From contig JAJYPA010000441.1 in NCBI GenBank assembly GCA_021795795.1, positions 1 through 7,021 on the forward strand: a stretch of DNA of 7,021 nucleotides, in the 5' to 3' direction. Numbering within the stretch: position 1 is the stretch's first letter; the number at the start of each line of letters is the position of its first letter. The notes under the pieces were generated by a model. That model did not search any database and was not told the DNA's origin. It was given only the letters and a program-made list of their open reading frames with translations. This DNA comes from Pseudomonadota bacterium (GTDB lineage Bacteria; Pseudomonadota; Gammaproteobacteria; Halothiobacillales; Halothiobacillaceae). The translations under genes were made by a program, and so were the position numbers. Below, one piece after another: positions 1 through 5,341 of this stretch.

Positions 1-469
1 TGTCGGCGTTCATGATTTTCACAAGGCAGTGCTCCAGAATGGTGGTACCGGAACGTTCGCCTTTGGGCACGAGAATCGGTGACTTGAGCGGCCCGGACGT
101 GCGGCCAATGGTGCCCAGAACGTCATTCTCTTCGCCCCATTCACGCCCAGTATTCGTGTCTCCATAGAACAGTCGGACGCGAGCGCCACTGACCAGGCAG
201 CGATCGATGACCTTGCACACCTCCGGTAAAGCGTCCGGGTGGTGCCAGGTTTCGCTGAGGCGGGCATCGGCGTAGGCCTTGATGGCCTCCTTGTATAGGA
301 GGTATTGAGACAGCGTGCCCTTATCGTCCTCACGGACGGGCATGGACAGCCCAAGCCGCTGGACTATTTTTTCGAGGGTCTTAAACACTTGATCGAACCC
401 CAAGGCGGTACAGCCATCATTGAAGTTTTGAACAAATAGGCCTCGCTCGGTGTTTACGGTAATTTCCAT
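1..469 (-). CDS. Conserved hypothetical protein, C-terminus cut by the window edge
   Basis: An open frame of 156 codons starts at 469 and is still open at base 1, so the C-terminus is missing. The start is supported by AGGAG nine bases upstream of the ATG. The N-terminus begins MEITVNTERGLFVQNFNDG. The visible C-terminal part contains RLFYGDTNTGREWGEENDV followed by GTIGRTSGPLKSPILVPKG. This pattern (a YGDT-TGR-W-EE-DV strand, then an IGR(S/T)-G--K-P-L segment) resembles a conserved hypothetical family I recall from plasmids and genomic islands; its function is not known to me. It has no signal peptide or membrane segment. It is the last visible gene of a minus-strand group with the genes starting at 725 and 1138, separated from the former by about 100 bases of non-coding DNA. 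Confident that it is a gene; family assignment is from memory only. Confidence 0.85.
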   Translation of the reverse strand, partial: MEITVNTERGLFVQNFNDGCTALGFDQVFKTLEKIVQRLGLSMPVREDDKGTLSQYLLYKEAIKAYADARLSETWHHPDALPEVCKVIDRCLVSGARVRLFYGDTNTGREWGEENDVLGTIGRTSGPLKSPILVPKGERSGTTILEHCLVKIMNAD

Positions 470-572
470 AGTGTTTTCTCCTGGGTAGGGCGCAGCAGTC
501 CACGGATGGTGGTGTTGGCCCCGAACGGGTAATGGGTTACTGAGTGGATGGGTTAAAACAGTGGGGCATGAA

Positions 573-725
573 CTACCTGCTCCCTATTTTTTCGCAGAGC
601 ATGACCGTCACCTCATACGACTTCTTGGCTTTGAGGATGGCCGCCGCCTTCTTCTGGGCCTCGTAACTGGTATCGGCCAGGACTTCACACTGCCGATGTT
701 TGTAGAACGCTTTGTAACCGTTCAT
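573..725 (-). CDS. Phage/plasmid-type micro-protein, 50 aa
   Basis: A 50-residue protein, MNGYKAFYKHRQCEVLADTS at the N-terminus, followed by YEAQKKAAAILKAKKSYEVT. The frame is open further upstream to 863, but AAGGAG seven bases before the ATG at 725 decides the start, and the upstream codons would overlap the preceding gene. The pattern (short beta strands Y-A-Y-, a V-ADTSYEAQ-KAA helix, then a K-YEVTV-L strand) matches a family of tiny proteins common in prophages and mobile elements; I recall no characterised function. It lies 83 bases downstream of the gene starting at 1138 and is probably cotranscribed with it. Being short and lysine-rich, it may bind nucleic acid or protein, but this is only inference. 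Confidence 0.85.
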   Translation of the reverse strand: MNGYKAFYKHRQCEVLADTSYEAQKKAAAILKAKKSYEVTVMLCEKIGSR

Positions 726-808
726 GGGCTGCTCCTTGGATATATCGGAGAGAAATGGACGCAACACGCCACAATGGAGTGTCGCTGCCAGGTAGGTTTC
801 GTATTGGT

Positions 809-1138
809 CTACTGCGATTGAGCGCAGACCGAAAGAATGTAATCCCGGATCAACGCCATGCATTTGGCGTCTTCCTGCGCGGTGATTCCTTTCAGATAAG
901 ACTCATCGAGTGGAGTACACATCCGATTGAGAGCGGCCATCACCTCATCAGGAACAGCCGCTGACATGGAAGAAATGGCTCCTTGAGGCGCTTGTGGGGC
1001 GACAGCCAGCATGGCTTTGTAGATGCCCTCACAGCCTTTACCCTGGGCTTCAGCAAATATCCCTGCAATGCCCATTTGTCGAGTGGGTTTTACAGGGACG
1101 ATTCTCCAGTTTGTTGGTTTCGTTTCGTCTTGTGACAT
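809..1138 (-). CDS. Phage-type hypothetical protein, 109 aa (WR-VPV-PT family)
   Basis: 109 residues, with AGGAG seven bases upstream of the ATG. Residues 11-24 read NWRIVPVKPTRQMG, followed by a short helix and GIYKAMLAVAP near residues 38-48. This order, a W(R/K)-VPV-PT--M block followed by IYRAMLAAAP, is a recurrent arrangement in small hypothetical proteins of phages and prophages. The C-terminal half (CTPLDESYLKGITAQEDAK onward) is helical and less familiar. The biochemical role is unknown. It is the first gene of the left minus-strand group. Its leader carries the conserved hairpin element at 1243-1279, about 105 bases upstream of the start codon, so expression may be controlled at the RNA level. 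No transmembrane or export signal is seen. Confidence 0.85.
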   Translation of the reverse strand: MSQDETKPTNWRIVPVKPTRQMGIAGIFAEAQGKGCEGIYKAMLAVAPQAPQGAISSMSAAVPDEVMAALNRMCTPLDESYLKGITAQEDAKCMALIRDYILSVCAQSQ

Positions 1139-1242
1139 AATGGTTCTCCTAATTACGGATTATTAATTGCAAGTTTGTATGGCTATCGTGCGACATCGGT
1201 ATTCATGCCGCGGAGATGCCACAGATATGTAGAAAGTGCCGC

Positions 1243-1279
1243 ATTTCAGGATTACGGCCTGATCACGCCTGCAAGCAGG
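1243..1279 (-). promoter_or_regulatory. Conserved leader element, copy 1
   Basis: Thirty bases at 1243-1272 match 4728-4757 at 28 positions. Read on the minus strand, both copies carry a TCAGG-(7 nt loop)-CCTGA hairpin (here 1246-1250 with 1258-1262). Next to it is a CTGC/GCAG hairpin (here 1268-1272 with 1275-1279) whose outermost pair is C-G in this copy and T-A in the other, a compensatory change. Each copy lies upstream of a minus-strand gene (here start 1138) and downstream of a longer perfect hairpin. The best reading is a structured 5' leader or operator. The family is not identified. Confidence 0.55.
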
Positions 1280-1308
1280 GAGAAAGCTTTTCATATAGGT
1301 TATGCGCT

Positions 1309-1341
1309 CTGCTTTTCTATAACGGCATTATAGAAAAGCAG
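1309..1341. repeat. Perfect 14-bp inverted repeat with 5-nt loop
   Basis: Arms 1309-1322 and 1328-1341 are perfect reverse complements around CGGCA. The arms are AT-rich, and there is no U-tract immediately after the hairpin on either strand, so it is not a classic terminator. The right arm overlaps the left arm of a second hairpin (GCAGGG at 1339-1344 with CCCTGC at 1349-1354), so the two stems are mutually exclusive. It sits between the terminator of the LPD29 gene and the leader of the gene starting at 1138. It could be part of that leader RNA or a dyad operator. Confidence 0.7.
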
Positions 1342-1353
1342 GGTTGCCCCTGC

Positions 1354-1383
1354 GTAATAAAGCGGGTGCCACTTGGGCACCCG
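1354..1383 (-). terminator. Rho-independent terminator after the LPD29 gene
   Basis: An 8-bp perfect GC-rich stem (1363-1370 with 1376-1383, loop ACTTG) is followed on the minus strand by CTTTATTA. It lies 46 bases beyond the stop codon of the gene ending at 1429. The U-tract is interrupted, so termination may be incomplete. Confidence 0.7.
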
Positions 1384-1428
1384 TAAGAATTAGCTTGCCA
1401 TTTCGTGCGGCGGAAGCACTTTGTTTCC

Positions 1429-2373
1429 TTATTGCGCTTTCACAGCCAACTCCACGTAGAACCGGCCATAAAGACTGTCGTTGAGCACGAAGCGACTATT
1501 CGTTTCGTCGTAATGGCTGGCCAGGGCACGTACTGCCTCAGATACCATATCCTTCCCCATATTCGGGATAAGCTGGTAGGAGGACCGCACATTGTCTGGC
1601 GTGGGCCGTTCAACCGATTTAAGGTTGTAGGGGAGGATTTCCCATAGCGTGTCGATGGCTTTCTGGATGACTTCCGATGAGGTGTTGCGATGCACCATGA
1701 TCATGTCGATTGCCCCGAACAGGGTGTTCCATGGGGTGCGCTTGTAATCGTAAATATCTTCCATCCCATTGAACCGTCCGGCCTCGAACTGCCTGGTATA
1801 CTGTTCGACCTGGCTGGTTATCGGCCCGTCGGTCCAGGAAATATCGACCGTGCTGTGACTGCTTTTCTTGACGCTGAACTTCACGTTTGGGAAAGCTCGT
1901 TTCAACATGGTGCGAATATTCTTGCTGCCCCGTACAACGGCTTTGGTTTCCTGGTCTGCGTTGAGCAACCACGGGTATTCTTTTTTTAAGGCTTCGGCAG
2001 TCAATTCAAACTGCTCTGCGTCATTGGCGCGTTTGCGTTCTGCCGCGTCGGCGTACTCATTGGCACGTTGCCGCATTTTAGCGACGGTCTCCTGGGTCTC
2101 CACGTTGCCGTAGAGTTCCCACTGGACCGATGAATGCAGCAATGCTTCCGGGAGCATCGGCGACCGGCTGCCGTCATCCCATATGATGTTCACATGAGCG
2201 GAACCGCCGATCACGCCGCAGCCTTTTTGGATGCCGCGGCAAGTGCCTGGCGACTGCTCGCCGTCGATACCTTCGACAATGCCGTAGCGACCACCGTACA
2301 GAGCGCTGAATACGCGCTGGCCAACGTGGATCGGTCCGCCTTCGAAGGGGATAAGGGAGTTTATGTCCAACAT
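1429..2373 (-). CDS. LPD29-domain protein, 314 aa (polyvalent-protein associated)
   Basis: 314 residues starting MLDINSLIPFEGGPIHVG. The frame is open upstream to 2610, but AAGGAG seven bases before the ATG at 2373 decides the start. Residues about 18-90 form a beta-rich N-terminal domain with a VFSALYGGRYGIVEGI motif, a Gly/Cys-rich GTCRGIQKGCGVIGG stretch and WDDGSRSPMLPEALL. Residues about 95-135 are charged and helical, likely a coiled linker. Residues about 148-210 contain KNIRTMLKRAFPNVKFSV, then DISWTDGPITSQVEQYTRQF and FNGM, which I recognise as the LPD29 domain. LPD domains were described in large 'polyvalent' proteins of phages and conjugative elements, thought to enter the new host with the DNA; stand-alone copies like this one occur too. 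The activity is unknown. The leader holds a CCGCAG-ATCG-CTGCGG hairpin just upstream of the ribosome binding site. A single-gene unit is likely, with terminators at both ends. Confidence 0.9.
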   Translation of the reverse strand: MLDINSLIPFEGGPIHVGQRVFSALYGGRYGIVEGIDGEQSPGTCRGIQKGCGVIGGSAHVNIIWDDGSRSPMLPEALLHSSVQWELYGNVETQETVAKMRQRANEYADAAERKRANDAEQFELTAEALKKEYPWLLNADQETKAVVRGSKNIRTMLKRAFPNVKFSVKKSSHSTVDISWTDGPITSQVEQYTRQFEAGRFNGMEDIYDYKRTPWNTLFGAIDMIMVHRNTSSEVIQKAIDTLWEILPYNLKSVERPTPDNVRSSYQLIPNMGKDMVSEAVRALASHYDETNSRFVLNDSLYGRFYVELAVKAQ

Positions 2374-2392
2374 GGATTTCTCCTTGAGTATT

Positions 2393-2410
2393 TCCGCAGC
2401 GATCTGCGGA
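2393..2410 (-). promoter_or_regulatory. Leader hairpin just upstream of the LPD29 gene RBS
   Basis: A perfect 7-bp stem (2393-2399 with 2404-2410) with loop CGAT lies about ten bases upstream of the AAGGAG site of the gene starting at 2373. It has no U-tract. It could stabilise the mRNA or tune translation. Confidence 0.4.
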
Positions 2411-2449
2411 GAAATTAAAGGCTGAATAGGTAGGTTCCCGTTCAGCCTT
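2411..2449 (-). terminator. Probable terminator after the gene ending at 2471
   Basis: A perfect 9-bp stem (2418-2426 with 2441-2449), with a 14-nt loop, is followed on the minus strand by TAATTTC. It lies 21 bases past the stop codon at 2471. The loop is long and the U-tract weak, so read-through into the LPD29 gene is possible. Confidence 0.5.
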
Positions 2450-2470
2450 GTTTGGTGAACAACAGAGCTG

Positions 2471-2716
2471 TTACCGAAATTTGCCAACCAGATATTCTGC
2501 TTCCAGGCACGCGTTTTCGAGCGTGTCGGCAACCATGAACTCCAGCCAACCGCGCACCATATCCACCAACACGAAGGCGCGGCACACGTAATCGAATGCG
2601 ATGCCCACAAACCGGTGGATGGGTTGACCGTTTTGAGAGATGACTACTCGCCCCTTTTCGTCGAGAAGCAGTACGGGGAGCGTTTTTGCCTGGCACAACT
2701 GATCCATGGTAGTCAT
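2471..2716 (-). CDS. Hypothetical protein, 81 aa
   Basis: 81 residues: MTTMDQLCQAKTLPVLLLDE at the N-terminus, then KGRVVISQNGQPIHRFVGIA and a hydrophobic, helix-prone C-terminal half containing VDMVRGWLEFMVADTLENA. AGGAG lies nine bases before the ATG at 2716; an internal ATG at 2707 lacks a site of its own at a good distance. I do not recognise the family. The first half suggests a small beta sheet with a DEKGR turn. It has no clear membrane segment despite its hydrophobic stretches, because acidic residues interrupt them. It follows the gene starting at 3168 by 65 bases, with a 7-bp hairpin (2752-2758 with 2767-2773) between them, and both are probably on one transcript. Confidence 0.75.
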   Translation of the reverse strand: MTTMDQLCQAKTLPVLLLDEKGRVVISQNGQPIHRFVGIAFDYVCRAFVLVDMVRGWLEFMVADTLENACLEAEYLVGKFR

Positions 2717-2751
2717 GGCGTGGTTCTCCTGTAGATGCGAGTGGAGTGTGT

Positions 2752-2773
2752 CACCAGGAATTTCGCCCTGGTG
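2752..2773 (-). repeat. Intercistronic hairpin without U-tract
   Basis: CACCAGG at 2752-2758 pairs perfectly with CCTGGTG at 2767-2773 around an 8-nt loop. It lies between the stop codon at 2782 and the start codon at 2716. No U-tract follows on the minus strand, so it is more likely an mRNA processing or stability element than a terminator. Confidence 0.45.
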
Positions 2774-2781
2774 GTAGGTAA

Positions 2782-3168
2782 TCAGTTCGTGGCGTCCAGA
2801 CAGTTCCAGTCTTTGCGAAACTCGTCGTTGTAGACGATATTCTGCTCGCCACGCAGGTAACAGGAGACATTATTGTCTTGACCATCCATGCCCAGGAAAG
2901 CAAAAAACGGGCATTTTGTGCCGTCTTTGGCGATGCACGTTTCCCCTTTGGGGATCATGTGCGAGATACGGGCGAAGTCCACAGGCGGCACATGACCCTT
3001 TTCGAAGGTGATGGTAACCACCCCATGAGAGCAACTGGTGTACTGCTCCTGGTGTGGTCCTTTGTGTCCACGGGGCAATTGGCATCGTATGGATGCCTCG
3101 TTGTCGCCCATATCGTCGGCGATCGACATATGACGCCCGCAGGCTTTTTCTTCGGTGATGTCAGGCAT
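2782..3168 (-). CDS. Cys/His-rich hypothetical protein, 128 aa
   Basis: 128 residues, with AGGAG eight bases before the ATG. The protein has two Cys-rich halves. The first (residues 10-48) carries C10, H13, C29, H35, H39, C46 and H48, including CQLPRGHKGPH, a C-LP-GH-G-H pattern seen in small putative zinc-binding proteins. The second (residues 78-123) carries C78, C86, C103 and C123 in a context CIAKDGTKCPFFAF. The spacing suggests one or two metal-binding knuckles. Neither half is a finger type that I can name. It is probably cytoplasmic, with no signal peptide. It is followed by the 81-residue gene and preceded by the 260-residue gene, whose stop codon lies 38 bases upstream of this start. 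Metal binding is inference from the Cys/His spacing. Confidence 0.82.
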   Translation of the reverse strand: MPDITEEKACGRHMSIADDMGDNEASIRCQLPRGHKGPHQEQYTSCSHGVVTITFEKGHVPPVDFARISHMIPKGETCIAKDGTKCPFFAFLGMDGQDNNVSCYLRGEQNIVYNDEFRKDWNCLDATN

Positions 3169-3205
3169 TCTGAAATCTCCTGTAGCGGTTAGAGGAACCG
3201 ATCAG

Positions 3206-3988
3206 TTAGCCTGATACGGTCAGTGTGTTTTCCTTGGTGGCGATGCCGATTTCCCGCAGATAGTTAAGAAGACCATAGGTGTCACGCCCGTGACGCAGAT
3301 AACCGTCTCTGACCAGATCGATACCATCCTCTTTGAGGCTGCCGTCTTCGTTTTCATTGGAGAACTCGAAGATCGAGTCCCCCACATAATCATCGACATG
3401 CGCCTTGAATATCCCACGTTCGTCGAGATCCACAACCAGAGAGAGAGCAAGCCGGTTTATCCCGATTGCCTCGTCCTCGACATAACACCAGCACGACACC
3501 CAGCAGCCGCCATCGGTTTCCGAAAGCAGAACGTTATCATCCAGTTCCATATCGTTATCATTGGCCAATCGGTTCTGGATGAATGACGCATAAGGGTTTT
3601 CGTCGCGCGGCACGCCGTATATGCTGAGAACGTCGGCCTGTGTCAGTCCGCGGCGTTTCAACTCGGTGAGTACATCCACCAGTGGCTTGCCGTGGTAGAC
3701 GGGATTGCCGTCGACCTCTTCATTATCGTCATGGCCGTCCAGCAATAACTGCAGGGCCATATCGTAGTAGTTGTCGCCAGGGTGGATGCGCCAGACCCCG
3801 ATGTTTGAGTGGGGAGGTATGGCGGACATTTTAACGTGAGCAAACAAGTCGACAACATTTCCACGGGTCATCCAGCGTACACGGGTACAACCCTTGCCGG
3901 GTGCTTCTGTTTGGGTGCCGATAACGACACCGAAATCGTCGGGGATGCCGGCGCCCCAGATACCTCTTACTAAAATGAGTTCAGACAT
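3206..3988 (-). CDS. Hypothetical protein, 260 aa, acidic
   Basis: 260 residues starting MSELILVRGIWGAGIPDDFG. The frame is open to 4060, but the ATG at 3988 has AAGGAA seven bases upstream, and the upstream codons overlap another ORF. The N-terminal ~75 residues look like a small beta domain (GVVIGTQ, CTRVRWMTRGNVVDLF, GVWRIHPGDNYYDMA). Residues 100-130 contain KPLVDVLTELKRRGLTQADV, a helix pair ending in LSIYGVP. The rest is acidic and contains a C-C-C cluster (GGCWVSCWCYV, residues 160-170) followed by alternating beta segments. I recognise no family. Its start overlaps the stop of the 43-residue ORF, suggesting translational coupling. No export or membrane signal is seen. A cytoplasmic role on a mobile element is the most that can be said. 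Confidence 0.85.
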   Translation of the reverse strand: MSELILVRGIWGAGIPDDFGVVIGTQTEAPGKGCTRVRWMTRGNVVDLFAHVKMSAIPPHSNIGVWRIHPGDNYYDMALQLLLDGHDDNEEVDGNPVYHGKPLVDVLTELKRRGLTQADVLSIYGVPRDENPYASFIQNRLANDNDMELDDNVLLSETDGGCWVSCWCYVEDEAIGINRLALSLVVDLDERGIFKAHVDDYVGDSIFEFSNENEDGSLKEDGIDLVRDGYLRHGRDTYGLLNYLREIGIATKENTLTVSG

Positions 3989-4112
3989 GACGTGATTCCT
4001 TATGTTTTGATTTACGCGTGTACTTGGTACGGTCGCGCTCGATCCGCCCCGGCAATACACCGAAGCGGGGTTTGAGGCGAGGTAACGCGCCTCGGATGGT
4101 TTCTTTTTGCAT
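3981..4112 (-). CDS. Small basic protein, 43 aa, overlapping the next start
   Basis: MQKETIRGALPRLKPRFGVL begins a 43-residue, strongly basic ORF that ends in KYTRKSKHKESRHV. GGGAG lies six bases before the ATG at 4112. Its stop codon overlaps the first codons of the 260-residue gene by 8 bases, the usual layout of translationally coupled genes. The pattern of a PLPxxKPxxGV-like block followed by a Y-RK-KHK tail resembles tiny basic proteins I recall from phages. The ribosome binding site lies inside a GGGAG-T-CTCCC palindrome (4113-4123) touching the start codon, so initiation could be sensitive to RNA folding. It may instead be only a leader ORF. Confidence 0.55.
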   Translation of the reverse strand: MQKETIRGALPRLKPRFGVLPGRIERDRTKYTRKSKHKESRHV

Positions 4113-4222
4113 GGGAGACTCCCGGTGGCGAGGGCTTAATAGATCCCTCAAGTTATCCAAATGATGGCGGCTGCGTTCTCATGTGGTAGCATAAGGTTAT
4201 TCACCATCAGGAAGGGGTTGCG

Positions 4223-4531
4223 ATGATTACCTGTAACGGCAAAACCAGAGCCACCTCGCGCTTTGAAAAAGCGGTTATTGAAGTGGGTGGAGGAAGTCCG
4301 GACAGGGCTTACACGAAAGAGGATCTCGGGGAAGTCCTGGTGAAGGCTGTGGACATCATGGATGAACACAATCCGGATATGCTTTACAGGCTAATGACCA
4401 CGTTTGAAAAAGGTGGAGATATCCCAGTCGGGACAGCAGATGGCTACCGGGATGAACGTTCTGGCGCTTCACATTCAGATGGCGATACGGTAGGTGACAA
4501 AGGGGTCCAAGTTCCGGTTGTAACCGACTGA
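4223..4531 (+). CDS. Hypothetical protein, 102 aa, plus strand
   Basis: 102 residues, starting MITCNGKTRATSRFEKAVIE. A purine-rich AGGAAGGGG lies five to nine bases before the ATG. Residues 12-66 are helix-prone with GGGSPDRAYTKEDLGEVLV and AVDIMDEHNPDMLYRLMTTF, and look like a genuine protein. From about residue 70 the sequence is Gly/Ser/Asp-rich and less protein-like. The last 18 codons lie antisense to the gene starting at 4690. It is divergent from the 43-aa/260-aa unit, and the 110 bases between them must hold both promoters, but I see no convincing -10/-35 pair. Lone opposite-strand genes in such regions are sometimes regulators; I see no helix-turn-helix here. Family unknown. Confidence 0.7.
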   Translation: MITCNGKTRATSRFEKAVIEVGGGSPDRAYTKEDLGEVLVKAVDIMDEHNPDMLYRLMTTFEKGGDIPVGTADGYRDERSGASHSDGDTVGDKGVQVPVVTD

Positions 4532-4690
4532 TCTGCGAGCAACTTGGATTAAATAGTTAACATCCTTGTAGAACTCGATGGGGTCCGGTTCACTCTGTCC
4601 ATGCTCATATATTCTCTGAAGCGCGTTGTTTGGATCGTCCTTTATGGACATAATCAAAATTGCTTTATTCTTTCTGCTTTCGGAATACAT
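4475..4690 (-). CDS. Hypothetical protein, 71 aa
   Basis: 71 residues, MYSESRKNKAILIMSIKDDP at the N-terminus, then a helix-rich body (NNALQRIYEHGQ, PIEFYKDVNYLIQVARRSVG). GGAGG four bases before the ATG gives a strong though close ribosome binding site; a later ATG at codon 14 has none. Family not recognised. The last 57 bases, including the stop, overlap the end of the plus-strand gene 4223-4531. Its leader contains the second copy of the conserved hairpin element (4728-4766), 38 bases upstream of the start. The acidic/basic composition points to a soluble cytoplasmic protein. Confidence 0.7.
   Translation of the reverse strand: MYSESRKNKAILIMSIKDDPNNALQRIYEHGQSEPDPIEFYKDVNYLIQVARRSVGYNRNLDPFVTYRIAI
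4507..4547. repeat. Nested inverted repeat at the tail-to-tail overlap
   Basis: CCAAGTT at 4507-4513 pairs perfectly with AACTTGG at 4541-4547, and CGGTT at 4515-4519 pairs with AACCG at 4522-4526 inside it. The plus-strand stop codon at 4529-4531 lies within the structure. Only AT-rich sequence, not a U-tract, follows on the plus strand, so termination is possible but unproven. Confidence 0.4.
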
Positions 4691-4727
4691 GAATCCTCCG
4701 ATAATTAGTGCCTAATTGATGTGATGG

Positions 4728-4766
4728 ATTTCAGGGTTACGGCCTGATCACGTCTGCGGACGCAGA
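4728..4766 (-). promoter_or_regulatory. Conserved leader element, copy 2
   Basis: This is the partner of 1243-1279 (28 of the first 30 bases identical). The TCAGG/CCTGA hairpin is at 4731-4735 with 4743-4747. The adjacent TCTGCG/CGCAGA stem is at 4753-4758 with 4761-4766. Read on the minus strand it lies between the 9-bp hairpin at 4773-4794 and the start codon at 4690, the same order as in copy 1. Confidence 0.55.
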
Positions 4767-4772
4767 GAAAAG

Positions 4773-4794
4773 ACTTTCCAGCGGTCTGGAAAGT
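4773..4794. repeat. Perfect 9-bp hairpin beside leader copy 2
   Basis: ACTTTCCAG at 4773-4781 pairs with CTGGAAAGT at 4786-4794 around CGGT. It takes the place of the 14-bp hairpin beside copy 1. Both begin the loop with CGG, and both lie on the upstream side of the leader element when read on the minus strand. Confidence 0.6.
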
Positions 4795-4835
4795 GTTCTC
4801 GTCTGGTTGGATAAGTTTGGATGAGGGGACGGAAT

Positions 4836-4863
4836 GAAAAAACAAAACCCGCCGAAGCGGGTT
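4836..4863 (-). terminator. Strong Rho-independent terminator, minus strand
   Basis: A perfect 7-bp GC-rich stem (4846-4852 with 4857-4863, loop CGAA on the plus strand, UUCG on the minus strand) is followed on the minus strand by TTTGTTTTTTC. This is the clearest terminator in the window. It lies just past the open frame that ends at 4877 and would stop minus-strand transcripts coming from the right. Confidence 0.85.
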
Positions 4864-4876
4864 CGCATTCAAGTCA

Positions 4877-4972
4877 TTATTTTTGTCTTTTAAATGATTC
4901 CGGGTGTTTCATGAATAAGTATGCCACCCAGCCAATGATGGCGACCGAATCGTCTGAAGCATCTTCAATGTC
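4877..4972 (-). pseudogene. Possible gene remnant or non-ATG micro-ORF, 31 codons
   Basis: After a TAG at 4973-4975, a frame of 31 codons reads DIEDASDDSVAIIGWVAYLF and ends MKHPESFKRQK at a TAA, 14 bases before the strong terminator stem. The composition is convincingly protein-like (acidic start, hydrophobic Trp/Tyr segment, basic end). There is no ATG, GTG or TTG near the beginning; the first usable start is a GTG at codon 16, and an ATT at codon 2 follows a weak TAGGA. It may be the 3' end of a decayed gene or a micro-protein with a rare start codon. A terminator would not normally follow nothing, which favours a real transcription unit here. Confidence 0.35.
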
Positions 4973-5016
4973 CTATGTGTATAGGCTGGCATAACATAGC
5001 GATGGCGCGCAGTCGC

Positions 5017-5041
5017 AAGAAAAGCCGCTCGAAAGCGGCTT
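5017..5041 (-). terminator. Rho-independent terminator after the gene ending at 5049
   Basis: A perfect 8-bp stem (5022-5029 with 5034-5041, loop CGAA) is followed on the minus strand by TTCTTG. It begins 7 bases beyond the stop codon at 5049. Confidence 0.8.
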
Positions 5042-5048
5042 GGTAATC

Positions 5049-5318
5049 CTATTGGTCAGGGCGCTCAATGTGCGCCAAGATCTTTGCCACTGCCTCGCCA
5101 TCTTCTCGGCGAAGCGCGACTTCGACCTTGAATATCGCAAACGCCTGGCTCACTGAATATTCACCTGCGTTTACTTTTGTCGATATCCCGTGCATCTGCC
5201 AGCCGGCTGGCAGTTGGTCGAACATCCCGCCGTTCCAAAGTTCCCATTCGCACTCTATCTTGTCGGCATCGTCAATCTTAAATGCGACCTTGCAGTCGTC
5301 CCACGGCATTGTTTTCAT
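5049..5318 (-). CDS. Hypothetical protein, 89 aa, behind a c4-like leader
   Basis: 89 residues starting MKTMPWDDCKVAFKIDDADK. AGGAG six bases before the ATG at 5318 decides the start, because the open frame extends further upstream to 5363 without another site. The N-terminal part alternates beta strands (CKVAFKI, KIECEWELWNGG, GWQMHGIS), followed by a helix (YSVSQAFAIFKVEVALRRED) and EAVAKILAHIERPDQ. It is probably a small cytoplasmic alpha/beta protein; family unknown. It is a single-gene unit: a structured leader resembling c4/CI antisense RNA lies at 5342-5476, about 20 bases upstream of the start codon, and a terminator follows the stop. By analogy with P1 and P4, the gene could be silenced by that RNA in an established element and expressed on entry or induction. 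This is inference. Confidence 0.82.
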   Translation of the reverse strand: MKTMPWDDCKVAFKIDDADKIECEWELWNGGMFDQLPAGWQMHGISTKVNAGEYSVSQAFAIFKVEVALRREDGEAVAKILAHIERPDQ

Positions 5319-5341
5319 CGAATTCTCCTGTGAATTGACCT

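Noticed and set aside
19..354. Minus-strand 111-codon ORF rich in Arg/Ser
   Set aside because: It is an out-of-frame shadow of the conserved gene running from 469 to the left edge.
1690..2418. Plus-strand ORFs antisense to the LPD29 gene
   Set aside because: They have no ribosome binding sites and lie opposite a recognisable domain; shadows.
1243..4766. Insertion-sequence ends or a composite transposon
   Set aside because: The two 30-bp repeats are direct, sit in equivalent leader positions and flank no transposase, so regulatory copies explain them better.
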